Assembly (NCBI RefSeq): GCF_029168945.1
Contig: NC_083605.1
Coordinates: 73,178,969 to 73,242,968 of the forward strand
Length of the DNA: 64,000 bases
Source of the DNA: Cannabis sativa
Lineage: Eukaryota > Streptophyta > Magnoliopsida > Rosales > Cannabaceae
Reading direction: 5' to 3'
Of the stretch, positions 12,537-24,628 are shown piece by piece. A model generated the notes under the pieces. The model searched no databases, was not told the origin of the DNA, and saw only the letters and a program-made list of their open reading frames with translations. Position 1 is the first letter of the stretch, and every line of letters begins with the position of its first letter. The position numbers and the translations under genes were made by a program.

Positions 12537-14921
12537 TTTTAGTGTGGTTTTTTTTGTGCATTTGTTACAGTACCTACCTACCAACCAACCACTCTTATAT
12601 TAGGGAATGTAAAGAAGATTTGTCATTACAAAAAAACAGGAAGAAAGAAAAAAGATTCTTTTGAAAAGACACCAAAATAATATACTTTTGTTTTGGTATT
12701 ATCTCACCATGCTTTGAGAATGTTTTGTAGAAGAGATATTGTTTGTGTATGTGTTAAAGATTGATGTGTCTTTTTTAGTTTGTAAGCCAACCTAAGTAAA
12801 GTTTTACTGCTCTGTTTCCAGAAAAACTTTTTATGCTATATTTGACTTCTAATCATGGGGCAAACATGACAATGAAGTTTCATACTTTGCTGCTTGTTTT
12901 GGACTGGAAAATATTCTTTTATAAATTACATTTAAAATAAAAATCCTTTGTTTTCTCTTTGTATCATTGGATTATTTGGGTTCATAATGAGAAATCAAGT
13001 TCTTATAATACAATTTGGTCTATTGTAAATTTTTCTAATTAATTTTAGTTCTCCATCTAAAATTTTGAGAAAGGTCATTTGTGAGTGAGGATGTTTGCCT
13101 ATCACTTTTAATATAATGGAATAAAAAAAAGACATTTTATATGTTTTTTTTCTTCTTCTTATTTTTTTCAATTTTTGGAGAGGTTTAAATTTATGTGTTT
13201 GGAACTAAAACAGTCTCCTTTCATGTCTTCTTTCTCTTCCACTTGCGAAATAGAAAAAGAAAGTGCCATAAAAAAACATAATAATAAAAAAAAAGTGGGT
13301 GAAGTAACATAATTGTGAAATAGGTTTTCCCACCAAAACTTGTGGTTGGATTTAGAGTTCCTGAATGAGGAAATATCTGTTTGGATCCACATTTCCAGAA
13401 CAAAAAGTTTAATTTCTTTCCATATATATATATTATATTTGAAATAGAATTCTTTAATGAAAGAAACTAATACAAAGGAAATAACATGTCTTGCTCAGTA
13501 GCTTGACAAGCACAAGAGAAAGAAAACCCCAATATCTGCATACCACTAGTTAGTGTATAATTGTAATGTTTTAGTGTATCCTATGAATCTAATCTAATTT
13601 GTATAATAACTAAAAAAAATCACAGATACATAATCAGATTTTTGTCTTGGTGAAATTAATAATTTACATACTTATGACATTAATTAATAATTGTTTTGTT
13701 AAAAGAAAAGTGCCAAAATCGATAATAGTGGATTCCATCTCAATTAAGAACCGCATACAAATAAAGGAACAATAATAACATATTTAATGACTAATAATAA
13801 TTGAGGAACAATACAGAGAAAGAAATATAAACAAATTATTACAAATCTCAATTATTTCTTTAAGGCAAAAATTAAACTCAGGAGGTTGTTTTGGTCATTT
13901 TCATTTTTTTTAAAACTTGCGAGCAAGACAAAATAGAATAAAAAAGAATATAGATTTTTTTTTGGTTATTTACATTTTTTTATTATAATTTTTTTTAACT
14001 AATCTCTAACTCTAATTTTATATATTATAATACTTTTTTCGTAGATGTATCTATCTGTATTTATTACAGCTACAATATTACTTATGTAAATTTTTAAAAA
14101 ATTCTATATAATTTACAATAACAAAAATAAAATTGCTAAATAATATTTTAACGTGTATTGAAAAAACTTCATATTTATATTGGGATTGGACCTTGGCATG
14201 GTAAATTATTCGAAAATTTTCAAGATAATATTGTAACTATAACTAATGGTGCGTTGAAATTCTTTCTAATATATGATTTAATGATTAATATATATATTAT
14301 GATATTAAAATTTTAATTAGATTTTTTTTTTGTATTATTAAAACTTTAATTGATTGATTTTTAAAATTTCATTATAATATTTGATAATAATGATAGTGTA
14401 AATCGCTCAAACCACATCGCACTATACCGTATTTTTACAGTTTTAAAATCTCATAGTGCGATTGTAATTTGAGGAATTACAAAAACCGTATATGCGATTT
14501 GATTTGAAGAAAAGCTATAACTTACACTAACCACACTGCGAGTCTACGAACACTCCCAATTCTAATATGATCAGCATTGCTATTAGGCACCAGTAGTGCT
14601 TAATATTTCTAGACATGTCGCGTTGCGATTAGTTAGCGATATACTCCCTAAAAATTATTATATTTAACTATATGAGACCCGATACTTAGTTAGATTCTAA
14701 TATATATTTTGGGACACAAAAATTAATATTTTTTCTTTTGAGGTAAAATTTAGATTTGAGAAGTGAGAGAGGGAGAGTGGCCGAATTTTGGTTGAAAAAG
14801 AAGAAGAGCGCGAGTTTTCCCTCCCTTTTCAAAACCCCTTTCGTTTCTTCCCTCTCTTATTTTTCCATTCATTCATTCATTCAATCACAAAATTCTCAGT
14901 TTCAAAATCCTAACCTTATTC
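12537..14921. other. Intergenic region with 3' UTR, a fold-back MITE and the UBP promoter
   Basis: The first ~300 bases are the probable 3' UTR of the ARF-GAP gene. The rest is AT-rich with no gene. A fold-back element lies at about 14061-14250 (listed separately). The sequence 14380-14640 contains repeated TGCGATT-type words resembling hAT-like MITE debris, without clean ends. The leader of the next gene has an ATTC microsatellite (14867-14883). Confidence 0.45.
14061..14250. repeat. Fold-back MITE, copy 1
   Basis: The left arm (TTACAGCTACAATATTACTT..., from 14062) is an imperfect inverted match to the right arm ending near 14250 (...ATATTGTAACTATAACTAA). The arms and interior also resemble the element at 59522-59875. 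Sequence is AT-rich and non-coding, and no clear target duplication is visible. Confidence 0.55.
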
Positions 14922-17900
14922 ATGGATCTTCAACCTCCTAACCCTAACCCTAACCCTATCCCTTTCTTTTCCTACCGATCCCAGCCCTCTTCTCCTCAAT
15001 CGGACCAAGCCATGCCTCATCAAGATTTACAACAACCTAGGTCTTCTTTCGATTCTCAATTGGCAGCAATTGACGATCTTTCTTTGGCTTCCGATTCCCC
15101 TCTCCAAACCCTACTTTCTTCTCCTCCACCTCATCAGCCCCAACCGATTTCTGTTGTGGATAGCAAGGGTTCGTGTTTGAATGGCGGCGATAACTTATCT
15201 TATGCTAGGTTTGAAGATAAAGAAGATCACGGAGATGGAAATTCCCCGGCTTCACCTTCTTATTGTGTTGATCCGAACCGGCATTGGTCCTCATTTGACG
15301 ACAATTCATTTTATCTTCATAAGCCGAAACCCTCCATGGTGGTAAGAGCTTTTCTTTTTTCTCTTTATTAGTTTTTTCATTTTGTACTGAAATAAAATTC
15401 TTATTCAATTGTGTTCATCTTCTTGTTTTGTGCAGGGTGCAGGACTGGTCAATTTGGGTAACACGTGCTTTGTTAATGCAGTTCTGCAATGCTTTACGCA
15501 TACTGTGCCACTGATAAAGGGGCTTCGTTCTTGTAAACATGAATTGCTCTGTAGAAGTAAGATTTGAATTCAATGAATTTTATATTTCTTCGATTTCTTT
15601 TATCAATTTACATATCTTATTTGGATACTGGATTTTATCAGGTGGGTATAGAGAGTTCTGTGTTGCTTGTTCTATGTACGATCACATTCAACTTTCTATA
15701 GATTCTTCGGGAGGCTGTATTTCTCCGTGGAAGTTTGTTGATAATTTGAACTGTATCCTTTGTATTAAGTATAAGAACTAATGACACACTGTTTTTTGCC
15801 ATTTTTTTTCTCATAAATATTGTCTTTGCATTCGAAAAGCAAAGTATATCTGCTTTCTTGGATTTGAAAAGAAAAGTATATTTGCTTTCTTGGATTTGAA
15901 AAGAAAAGTATATTTGCTTTCTTGGATATGCATGATGAAAGAAATTGGAGTTCATATCTTGGTGACCTTGACTTATAATCAATTAGACTTCTCTGCTTCT
16001 TTCATGAGATATAACCAGGAAGATGCCCATGAGTTTTTGCAGTGCTTCTTAGATAAACTTGAGATGTGCTTTTTGACTCCCAAAACAGGGGAAATAAGTT
16101 TGAATCCTCCCGTTGATAACCTTGTGCAGAAGGTTTTTGGTGGCCGTCTTATAAGTAGAGTATGTTGCCTCCTTCATTTTTTTTTTTTGATTAAGAATAT
16201 ATTGTGAATTTATTCTTTTAATATATAAATGTCAATTTACTCACTGTTTTTCTTATGATGACTGGTTTTCAGCTTCAGTGCTGCAACTGTGGTCACTGTT
16301 CAAACAATTTTGAACCTCTGATTGATTTGAGTCTGGAGATTGAAAATGTGGATAGCCTTCCTAGTGCTTTGGAGTCTTTCACTAGTGAAGAAAAGATTGG
16401 AGATTCTGATAGTAAGTTCACTTGTGAACATTGCAAGGAAGAGGTTGCAGTGGTGAAACAGCTTATGTTAGATCAGGTCCCATCAGTTGCTGTGTTCCAT
16501 TTGAAAAGATTTAAGAATGATGGGTCTTATGTTGAGAAGATTGATAAACATGTGAATTTCCCTTTGGAGTTGGACTTGCAGTCCTACACCACTGGTGCAA
16601 GTAGTGATGATGTGAGTATTCTTACTTTGTATTGGATTATTTGTGATGCTAGTTATGATTTGCTAGTGATTTAACATAATTGGTACATCACAGCATCAAT
16701 TATACTTTACAACCACATTTTTTTTTATCAAATAATCTTATCATTTAATTGTTCATAGATAATGTACATCACTAATTTGCTTTGACACCGATGCTATTCA
16801 TATGAGACAGTATTGATGTTTTTCTTATCACTTTTTTGCAATAGGATGAGTTGATGTATGATCTTTATGGAATCGTTGTCCATGTTGGGTTATCATCTAT
16901 GTTTGGCCATTACTTCAGCTTTGTTCGGTCTGCTCCTGACACTTGGCACAGGTTGGATGACTCAAAGGTAATATTTGCAGGCTATACAATCATTTTGTTT
17001 ACATTAACTTTATTATCATCATGGAGTAGTTTAGCATTTTTGCAGCAAAACAAATACCGGGATGATTTGTAAACCATTTATTTACCTGCTCAATATATAC
17101 ATATTTTGAATTACATGAGCTTTCAATTAACTGATTTTGACATCTATGCTATGTTGTCTGATATTTTGATCATTTACAATGGCATTGGTTATTCTACCTG
17201 TTTTGCTTTCTTAGTTTAACTGGTTAAAATGTGATTAGAACTTTTGATATATTTCTTACGATAATATAATGTACATGCATGTAGGTTACTAGGGTCGAAG
17301 AAGAATTTGTTCTATCTCAGGATGCATACATTCTTTTCTATGCAAGGCGTGGTACCCCCTGGTTTTCAAGTTTAATAGATGCAGAAATGAATTGCTTGGA
17401 CCCGGCCATTTTATCTACATCACCTCAGTCGGTTCTAGATGCTGCTGAGAATACTTGTCCACTTCCAAATTCAGCGTATATCTATGATGCTTCGGTTGCA
17501 CTTGATGCTGTTAGTCTCCTCCCAAATCTATCTTTTGTTGATGAAACTTGCGTTGGTAAGCCTATTGGAAAAAATGATTCTCAGGGTGTTGAATCCAGTG
17601 AAGTAAAAGTTAATGAACCTATTAGAGAAAATGATTGTGAGGGAGCTGGGATCAGTGAAGTTAAAGCTAGTGATGTGAATTGTAATGCTACAACTATTAG
17701 AGAAAATGGTTGCCAAGGAGTTGAATCTGGTGAGGTAAAAACTAGTGGACATGAAATTTTCCATCCTCTTACACCGCCAAGATCACCAAGTCCAGAATTG
17801 TTTGCTCTTAAGACTCCAGGTAACAAAATACATAAATTGTGATTTTATTCGCTTGTGATGTGAATTGTTTTTGAAGGAAACTAACTTAATGAGGTTTGTG

Positions 17901-18227
17901 GTGCGTTTAGTATCTTTAGGATCAGGTTTTCAAATTCCCCGTGGCCATCTGAAATCTGAGGAGCGAACTACTTTACGTAAAAGATTGTCAAACAAGGTGC
18001 CTGATGATTCAAAGACTAAGGAGGCAATAAGATTCATTTCGAAGAGCATGCCTAGCTCGAGGGCCGGCAAACTTATGGAAGCCATGTATAGGCCTCAAAG
18101 TGCTGCAGGTGCTTCAAGGAAGAAGAAACGATTGGATTCACCGTGTAAAAGGGCTGGCTCTTCTAATGTTAGACATAAATCAAGCCATGGATCGGTAGTC
18201 CATCCGGTGGCTGCAGTTCTACGTTGA
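14922..18227 (+). CDS. UBP20: Ubiquitin-specific protease (deubiquitinase), UBP20/UBP21 type
   Basis: Eight exons: 14922-15341, 15436-15556, 15642-15752, 15987-16159, 16273-16611, 16845-16967, 17285-17819 and 17911-18227 (712 codons plus stop, all phases consistent). It is a cysteine peptidase of family C19 that removes ubiquitin from substrates. The Cys box GLVNLGNTCFVNAVLQCF places the catalytic Cys at about residue 151. The His box YGIVVHVGLSSMFGHYFSF places the His near 410, and LDD (about 425-427) supplies the third residue. QEDAHEFLQCFLDKLE and two CxxC pairs (281/284 and 326/329) form the usual finger region. The N-terminal ~130 residues are Pro/Ser-rich and probably disordered. The tail holds basic patches (RKKKRL) consistent with nuclear targeting. 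The start was chosen because it opens the long frame and its upstream context is a CT-rich leader. The symbol follows the best remembered relatives, and UBP21 is equally possible. Confidence 0.94.
14935..14958 (+). repeat. Telomere-like (CCCTAA)n run at the UBP start codon
   Basis: Just inside the coding region, CCTAACCCTAACCCTAACCC encodes a short Pro-Asn repeat. It looks like the telo-box motif known from plant promoters and leaders. Its position within codons 5-12 may only reflect slippage of a Pro/Asn stretch. Confidence 0.6.
15753..15986 (+). other. U12-type (minor spliceosome) intron, intron 3 of the UBP gene
   Basis: The donor is GTATCCTTTG, a full match to the U12 donor consensus (RTATCCTT). 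ACCTTGAC (15964-15971) matches the U12 branch site (TTCCTTRAC) in 7 of 8 scored positions, and its branch A lies about 15 bases before the AG acceptor, within the usual U12 spacing. There is no polypyrimidine tract. Splicing here gives the family sequence NLNYFSASFMRYNQEDAHEF, supporting the boundaries. The other introns of the gene have ordinary U2-type donors. Confidence 0.85.
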
Positions 18228-19401
18228 CTGTTTCTGAGGATTTTCTTAGAGATGGGTTATATTTTTGGCCTTAAATGTTGTTTACCGAAGTGTGTTTTGT
18301 TCATATAGTAAGGCTTCGAATCTTTAAAATAGAAACTAAGAGACGGTTTGTGTTGTCTTTTATTCAATTGCAACGACGTACGTGGTTGGTGGTGTAACCT
18401 AGTTTGTAGAATCCGACAACCATTTTATAGACCAATAATATTTCACAAGTGTAAAGTACTTTGATTGTGGTGTAGTACTGTACTATCTTGGCTTTAAAAT
18501 CACTTTTTCTTGGATACACCAACTAAAATTGGACGCTTCAATGCTGGAAACTTACAGAAGAAAGTTGTGGTGTTTATATATATTTTTAAAATTTAGGAAA
18601 AATCTTTAGCACATCTCCTAAAAGAGTGTTTCACCCAATTTTCTATTTATTTTGAAGGGTTTTTTGGTTTATTTTTTTTTTTGCATAAATGTTATAAGAC
18701 ACGTGTGCAATATAATAGTGTGACTTTATTTTTGGACTATTCAAGTTTTTTTTGAAATTTTAGTAACAAAAAATAAATATTAAAAGACTTTTTTGGATGA
18801 TGAAACAGAAAAATGGACATTTGTAGGTAGGCGATATATGTTTGTATATGCAATTAAAAATCATACGGAAAGATATGAACAATGTATGCTGTAATGATGC
18901 TTTTTATATCCTATTGTTGGTGGTACAATGCTTGATTTTTAATACAGTATTCTAGCTTAGGATTTTGCAATACAATTTTGATCTTTGCCAGGCAATTTTG
19001 AAAACAGAATTATGTACTAATATCCAACAATACTTTATTGAGATACTATGTAAAATTGATTCTCAATTGCAAAAATCAAAAGGTCAGGTGATCCCTTAGC
19101 AATTCTCTCTAATTAAATAAGATCTAGAGATAAGTGTTGAATCTTTTGAAAGATATTTGAATCATAGATATTCATATGTGGGAATCCTCATAATTGTCGA
19201 AAAACAATGCTTCGTTTGTGTAAATGTACTTATTAGTACAAGAAAGTAGCCTTGAATTGATCGTTTGAAATTCTTAAATTTGCTTTTATCTATTTAGACA
19301 AGGCTACTACGAATGTATAAGAGGCAAGTTAAGTCCATCTAGCAAATTCCCTTTTGGCAAAATATTTGATTTTTGTACAAATAGTAGGTTGGTTAATTAA
19401 A
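18228..19401. other. Intergenic region without a gene
   Basis: The first ~300 bases are the likely UBP 3' UTR. The remainder is AT-rich, with no open frame, repeat end or RNA gene that I can recognise. Confidence 0.45.
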
Positions 19402-20398
19402 ATGATGGTTTTTTCTAGATTGGGAGGCAATAAGCAGCAGAGGCAGAGTAACAAACATTTGAGAAAACCTTTTATAATAAGGAACATAAGTACTTCTGAT
19501 CTTAGGTTTCATGATATGGTTGATCCAAATGGATCAAACCCAAGTAAAAATATTGTGATTGTGATGGATGGCTTGGCTGAATTTACAACTGAGGTTCTTC
19601 AATGGGTTCTTCACAACATAGTGATCAATTGTTCTGGATGTGTTATCACTCTTCTTGGAGTTATGCCTTGGCTTAATATTCCATGTAATTAGCATATTAT
19701 ATTAATTATTTATTATTTATTATGATAACCCCATTTATAACCTCACAAATGTTTTCATGTTTGTTTAATTTGTTAGTGTCTACAAAGACATGGTTGGATA
19801 TTTGGTCTGTGGATTTAGAAGAACTTGCCAAAGAGAGAAGTGAAAATATCAAGAACGATTTCAAGTATCTAAAGTTGAAGGCTGTTCTCGATCTTTGCCG
19901 TAGTTATGGGGTTAGTATCCGATATTAAATTATACTAATAGTGACACCTAGTGCTTTAGCATTTCTCGTAATAATATATATGCAGGTGGTGCTGCAAAAG
20001 AAAGTCGTGATGGGATATCCATCGCGACATCTGGTCATCGAGCAAATCATAAGCCTTGATGCCACATGGGTCGTATTTGATAGGTACAGAAGCTATAATA
20101 GTTGTGTGAGATTCGATACTTAATTATATTATATAACGAAATAATGTTATAATTTATTTGGTTACACATATAATTATGATACAGGCATCAAAAGAAGACA
20201 GAGTTTTATGGGGAAAAAGTTGGATGCAAGATGATTGTGATGAACGAAAGGGGTGAGGCAGACATGATTATTGATAACAAATTAGTAGAAAGTACTACCA
20301 ATTTTACAAGGGCTGCTGGAGAATTGTCTACTAATACTGAGCTCCACATTTCAGACCAACAATGTGATGATGACAATGAAATAATTTTACATGTTTAA
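19402..20398 (+). CDS. Universal-stress-protein-like (adenine nucleotide alpha-hydrolase fold) protein
   Basis: Four exons: 19402-19684, 19777-19910, 19986-20083 and 20185-20398, giving 242 codons plus stop with consistent phases. The core resembles the USP-like domain found alone or at the N terminus of plant receptor-like and inactive kinases. It opens with strand-helix NIVIVMDGLAEFTTEVLQWV, has ITLLGVMP as the second strand, VVMGYPSRHLVIEQIISLDA as the third and helix, and WVVFDR. It closes with GCKMIVMNERGEADMI. The usual ATP-binding G-2X-G-9X-G(S/T) motif is not evident, so nucleotide binding is doubtful. The C-terminal ~45 residues are acidic and unconserved. A longer frame opens at 19354 (MAKYLIF), but 19402 sits nearer the conserved start. 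No kinase domain follows, so this may be a stand-alone or shortened family member. Confidence 0.8.
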
Positions 20399-21333
20399 TA
20401 TATCAGGACTTTTTCCAATAATCTATATATTATTGTCTTATTTCATCTATTACTCATGATCTATTTCTCCTTTTCTTAATAAGTTAATATTGTCTGTTTT
20501 CGGCCTCATAATTTTATTTTTGGGCACTTTTTTAAAATGCCTCGTACTAATAGAGATATTGTCTATCCTTATATATATTTTACATTTTTAGTCAACATGA
20601 AAATTTAGTTGCACACTCAACAACTATTGTAATTTGTAATAGCATCATCATAATGATATATCAAATATTACGTTTTTTTTCTAATAATATTTGCTGCCAG
20701 CTGTTAGGTAATGGTTGTTTTTTTAACTATGTGAAAATGTGGTTGTATTTTTTAGTCATGTAAAAATTACAATGATAATTTTTGACTGAGGCATATGCAC
20801 ATATTCAAATGCAAGATTAATTTTTTGTATCTTGTTCATACATCTAAGAAGATTTATAAATAGAGCTCTATCTATTTCATTTGCTTATCCTATCACAACC
20901 ATCACAAGCTATTCCAAGAGTGAAGATGAGGCTCTTGAGAGAAAGACAGAGAAAAAATCTCTTAGTGAGAAAATCTACGAGAGAAAAAAAAGTTCCTACA
21001 AAATTGTGAGAAATATTTTGTAGAGAGATAGTGAGATTATCATATTAGTGAGTGTGAGTGTTTTGAGTGTATTTGTCAAAACTTGAAAGTGTAATATTGT
21101 GTACTCATTATTATCGAGTTTGGAATGATCAAAAATCCCATAGCCACGACTTCCTCTAAAAAAACGGCAGATTGTTTTCTTAGTACAGTGGCAAAAGGCA
21201 GAAAATGGTCATAGCTCGAGTTTTAAAAATCTTTTTAACCCCAAATCTTTTCTAACACCTTAAAAATGACAAAACAAAAATGCTCAAACAGAAAAATAAA
21301 AAAATATTGAAAATTGACAATTTACAGTAAGCT
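20399..21333. other. AT-rich intergenic region with repeat debris
   Basis: The segment 20515-20565 is similar to 26520-26570, so it is part of a dispersed repeat. The stretch 20830-21130 reads like LTR sequence (AG-rich leader, then GTGAGTGTGAGTGTTTTGAG), and the small frame at 20832-21023 lies in it. No complete element can be drawn. Confidence 0.35.
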
Positions 21334-21342
21334 TTTCGAAAA

Positions 21343-22598
21343 GGGTAATTTACGGGCAAACTCCCTATACTTTTAAGTTTGTTGCGGTTTAACCCTCATA
21401 CTGAAAAAATTAGGGCTAAACTCTCCAAACTTCACAATCGTTTAGATCAGCACTCCTTCCGTTAATTTTTGGTTGTTAAGTGCTAAATAGACCTACCACT
21501 GTTTACACAAGTATACACGTAGCGAAATTTTATTAGGCCACCTAATATTAATAATTTAAAATATTTAAAAATTTTAAAAAATATATTTTATTTTTCTTTT
21601 TTATTTCTTTCCTTTTTTCTTTTTTCTTTCTTTCATTTTCTCTCAATCCAGCCGTGAAAACAACAACCTCGAATTTATCATCGTTTGCCCTAAGGTATTC
21701 GAGCAGCTCATCAACTCCAAGTCGTTTCAATACGCAAAAATTCAGAGTTTCTCCTTCGATTCTCGACCGTACGAAGAAATCGAAGCGTTTTGGAGGCGGA
21801 TCTGGCTTGGAATGAACCATAGTCTCGTCTAGATCTAGGAATATCGTTTGCTTCTTCTCTAGGGAGATCAAAGGAGGGAGGAGGAGGCCACCGAATGAGG
21901 TTAGTAATCGTCGAGGATTGGGAATTAGGGTTTCAGGGGTCTTTTTGAGGATCTTATATCCTTTATTGTTGCGGCGACGATTTGATGGGGTTCTGATTTG
22001 GGTGAGTTTTGAGAAGAGTTTGATGAGGCGACGGTGGCAGTTGAAGAAGGATTTGTTAATGGTGGAAATGACTGTTGAGGCCGAAGCTGTTGATGATGAT
22101 GGGTTTTTGACCGGGGAAGATTTGCGGCGGTGGCATACTCGATTGTCTTTGATGGACTTGGTCGGAGTTTTTCTTAGAAAATTAGGGAAAATATGAGGGT
22201 TTGTCGTTTTTTTTTCCTAGGGCATCGAAGAAGAAGTAGAAAAACAAAAAGAATTAGGAAAAAAAGAAAAAAAGAGAAAAGGAAAGAATGAAAAAAGAAA
22301 AAAGGAAAAAAAAAATAATTTTTTCTGATTTCTTAAATTAATTTTTTTTTTCTTCTGATTTTTTAAATTTTTTAATTTATTTTTTAATTATTAATATTAG
22401 GTGGCCCAATAAAATTTCACCACGTGTATACTTGTGTACACAGTGATAGGTCTATTTGACACTTAAAGCTAAGAATTAACAGAAGGAGCGCTGGCCAAAA
22501 CGATTATAGAGTTTGGGGAGTTTAGCCTTAATATTTTCAGTATGAGGGTTAAACCGTAACAAACTTAAAAATATAGGGAGTTTGGCTGCAAATTACCC
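21343..22598. mobile_element. Mutator-like Pack-MULE carrying a host gene fragment
   Basis: The 1256-bp element has long terminal inverted repeats of about 210-230 bp (21343-21570 and about 22370-22598), starting GGGTAATTTACGGGCAAACT and ending in the complement AAATTACCC. It is flanked by a near-perfect 9-bp target duplication (TTTCGAAAA at 21334-21342, TTTCAAAAA at 22599-22607), the size typical of Mutator superfamily elements. The interior has no transposase. It carries a coding-like fragment of a HAD-family CTD phosphatase on the - strand. That combination defines a Pack-MULE. Confidence 0.88.
21638..22190 (-). pseudogene. Captured 5' part of an SCP1/SSP4-like CTD phosphatase gene
   Basis: On the - strand one frame stays open through this interval. 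It starts RKTPTKSIKDNRVCHRRKS, passes through a basic linker (TINKSFFNCHRRLIKLFSKL) and reaches the HAD motif TIFLDLDETMVHS, then FDFFVR, GVDELLEYL and FEVVVFTAGLRE. The DxDx(T/V) nucleophile motif (DLDET) is intact. Homology stops right after GLRE, where the donor gene would be expected to have a splice site, and low-complexity sequence follows. No ATG opens the long frame; the first in-frame Met is internal, just before the HAD motif (21871). The captured part lacks the HAD domain C-terminal half, so a working phosphatase is not expected. Resemblance to plant NIF-domain phosphatases is from memory of the family. Confidence 0.8.
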
Positions 22599-22607
22599 TT
22601 TCAAAAA

Positions 22608-23126
22608 TTGCCAAGAAAACTTAAACCTTACCAAAAATGAGTTTTATGCAATGAAATTAAAAATTATTTTTCCAGTAGTTCAAGGAAGCAAAATGTGAGG
22701 TTTACAAACTAACAAAATTGAAAATATTAAAAAAATGAGAAAATTTGGTGAAAAATACTCTTTTAGGCTTAAAAACCTATAAAATCAACAAGTAGCGTAC
22801 AAAAAATTTATTCATGCATATATTAGTTAAAGCAAACCTATAGGCACACTAAATACACTTATTTTGACATGTTCAAACATATAAATACACAAGCTAATCG
22901 AATATATAAAAATTCACATGTTCACTTATTTGAAAACAAGTCTAAAGTTCACCAAAAATTCATACAATGACCTATAATTTTGATTTTTCAGCAAGTATAG
23001 TTCATGTAGGTCAAGTATCATGAAATTTTTTCATCTACACATATAAGTCATATAAATATCATATTTGGAACGAATATGCATAAATAAGTGAGTAAAGAGA
23101 AATGAAATTTCCATAGTGAGCAAACT
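22608..23126. other. AT-rich sequence flanking the Pack-MULE
   Basis: There is no gene. Given the decayed - strand copia element starting at 23127, this stretch may be part of that element's 3' LTR or untranslated region, with the MULE inserted in it. No paired LTR is available to confirm this. Confidence 0.3.
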
Positions 23127-23810
23127 TTACATTTCATTTAAGTTGGTCATGCCTAGCTCACTTCTAATGAAACTAAATCTCTCATCACTAAGAGCCTTGG
23201 TCAATATGTCCGCTAGTTGGAATTCGGTGCTCACAAAGCCTAATATAATATCACCTCTTTGGATATAGTCTCTAAAGAAATTGTGCCTTATGTCAATATG
23301 CTTAGCTCTAGAATATAATATTAGATTCTTAGAGAGGTTAATGACACTAGTATTGTCACACTTTATGGGTGTACACTCAAAATCAACATCAAAATCCTTA
23401 AGAGTTTGTTTCATCCAAAGAATTTGTGCACAACAACTACCCGTTGCTGTATATTAGGCTTCAGTTGTTGATAGGGCTACCGAATTTTGTTTCTTGCTAA
23501 AGCATGACACTAAGAAATTTTTTAGAAAGTGACATGTTCCACTAGTACTCTTCCTATCCATCTTACAACTGGCAAAGTCGACATCTGAGTAGCTTACTAT
23601 TTCAATGTTTGAGTTCTTGGGATACGAAGAACCTAGAATCCTTGTAAGTATCTAAAGATTCTCTTAACGACACTCAAGTGGGATTCTTTGGGACATGATT
23701 GCTACCTAGCATGAAGACCAACACTAAACAAAATACTGGATCTACTAGGGGTTAAATATAATAAAGAACCAATCATATCTCGACACTTGGTGATCTCCAC
23801 GCACAAGGCC
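23127..23810 (-). pseudogene. Decayed Ty1/copia RNase H and RT-connection fragment
   Basis: Read on -, the pieces run DMIGSLLYLTPSRSSILFSV, SYSDVDFASCKMDRKSTSG, SVALSTTEA, then the 95-residue open end (23127-23414) with IKCDNTSVINLSKN, RAKHIDIRHNFFRDYI and QLADILTKAL. This is the conserved C-terminal order of copia pol. In-frame stops break it, for example after SVALSTTEA. Integrase, protease and gag are absent. Confidence 0.88.
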
Positions 23811-24628
23811 CACACCTATTTCCTTAAATTTTGACTACTCTCTATTCTTTTTGGTCTCTGTTAGCTCCGTCAAGCACTCAATCCCTCAACTCCTCTTCTA
23901 GATCTGCATGCCATTAACACCCAAATATGTTAAAGATGATTGCTATCTCCCTTGTCTTCCTCAGAGGCTTTACGAGATGCTTTTGTCTTAAAAATAATTG
24001 AGAAAGAAGAGAGCTCGTTTGAATCTATGGCCTTCGACGATGAAGAAAGTGGTGGTGGTGGTGGTGATGATGGTGAAGAACGTGAGTTTCTTTTTCTTCT
24101 TTTTATTTATTTAATTATTACTTATTAAACATTTCTTTCTTAAAAGATAATAAACTTGATTTAAAATTTTGTAAAATGATTATTGTTTGAATATTTATTA
24201 TTATTAAAATCAATATTAATTGATTTGGACCAATAATATATTAACACATGTTAGTACTAATTAGTCCAATCAGACTTAACAGATTGATAGTGTAACAGGT
24301 ATAACAAAAATATTTAATTTGTCGAAAAAACATGTATCATATAACTGTATGAATTTAAAAACATAAAATATTTATGTCACAAATAACTTCAAAACACTAT
24401 TAATTGTTTAGACAAAAGAACAAAATAAGAAGAATTTTATTGCATATTTAATTAATAATAATAAAAGAGAATACATATATTTTTTTTTCTTTCATACAAC
24501 TGCATTTGCAGTATGCTAATAAATATTATAGACACCCTCTTATTACTAAAATTTAATCTTATTTGGTTTTCTTACTATTATAGGCACAAGTACACATAAA
24601 ACCATGCAAAAGGAAAAGATACTTATTT
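23811..24628. other. Intergenic region and 3' flank of glycine-rich gene 1
   Basis: AT-rich. A short frame at 23940-24128 ending in Gly/Asp repeats has no recognisable domain. I see no other feature. Confidence 0.4.

Noticed and set aside
14935..14958. Interstitial telomere
   Set aside because: Only about 24 bases, and part of a coding exon. Too short for a telomere-derived insertion.
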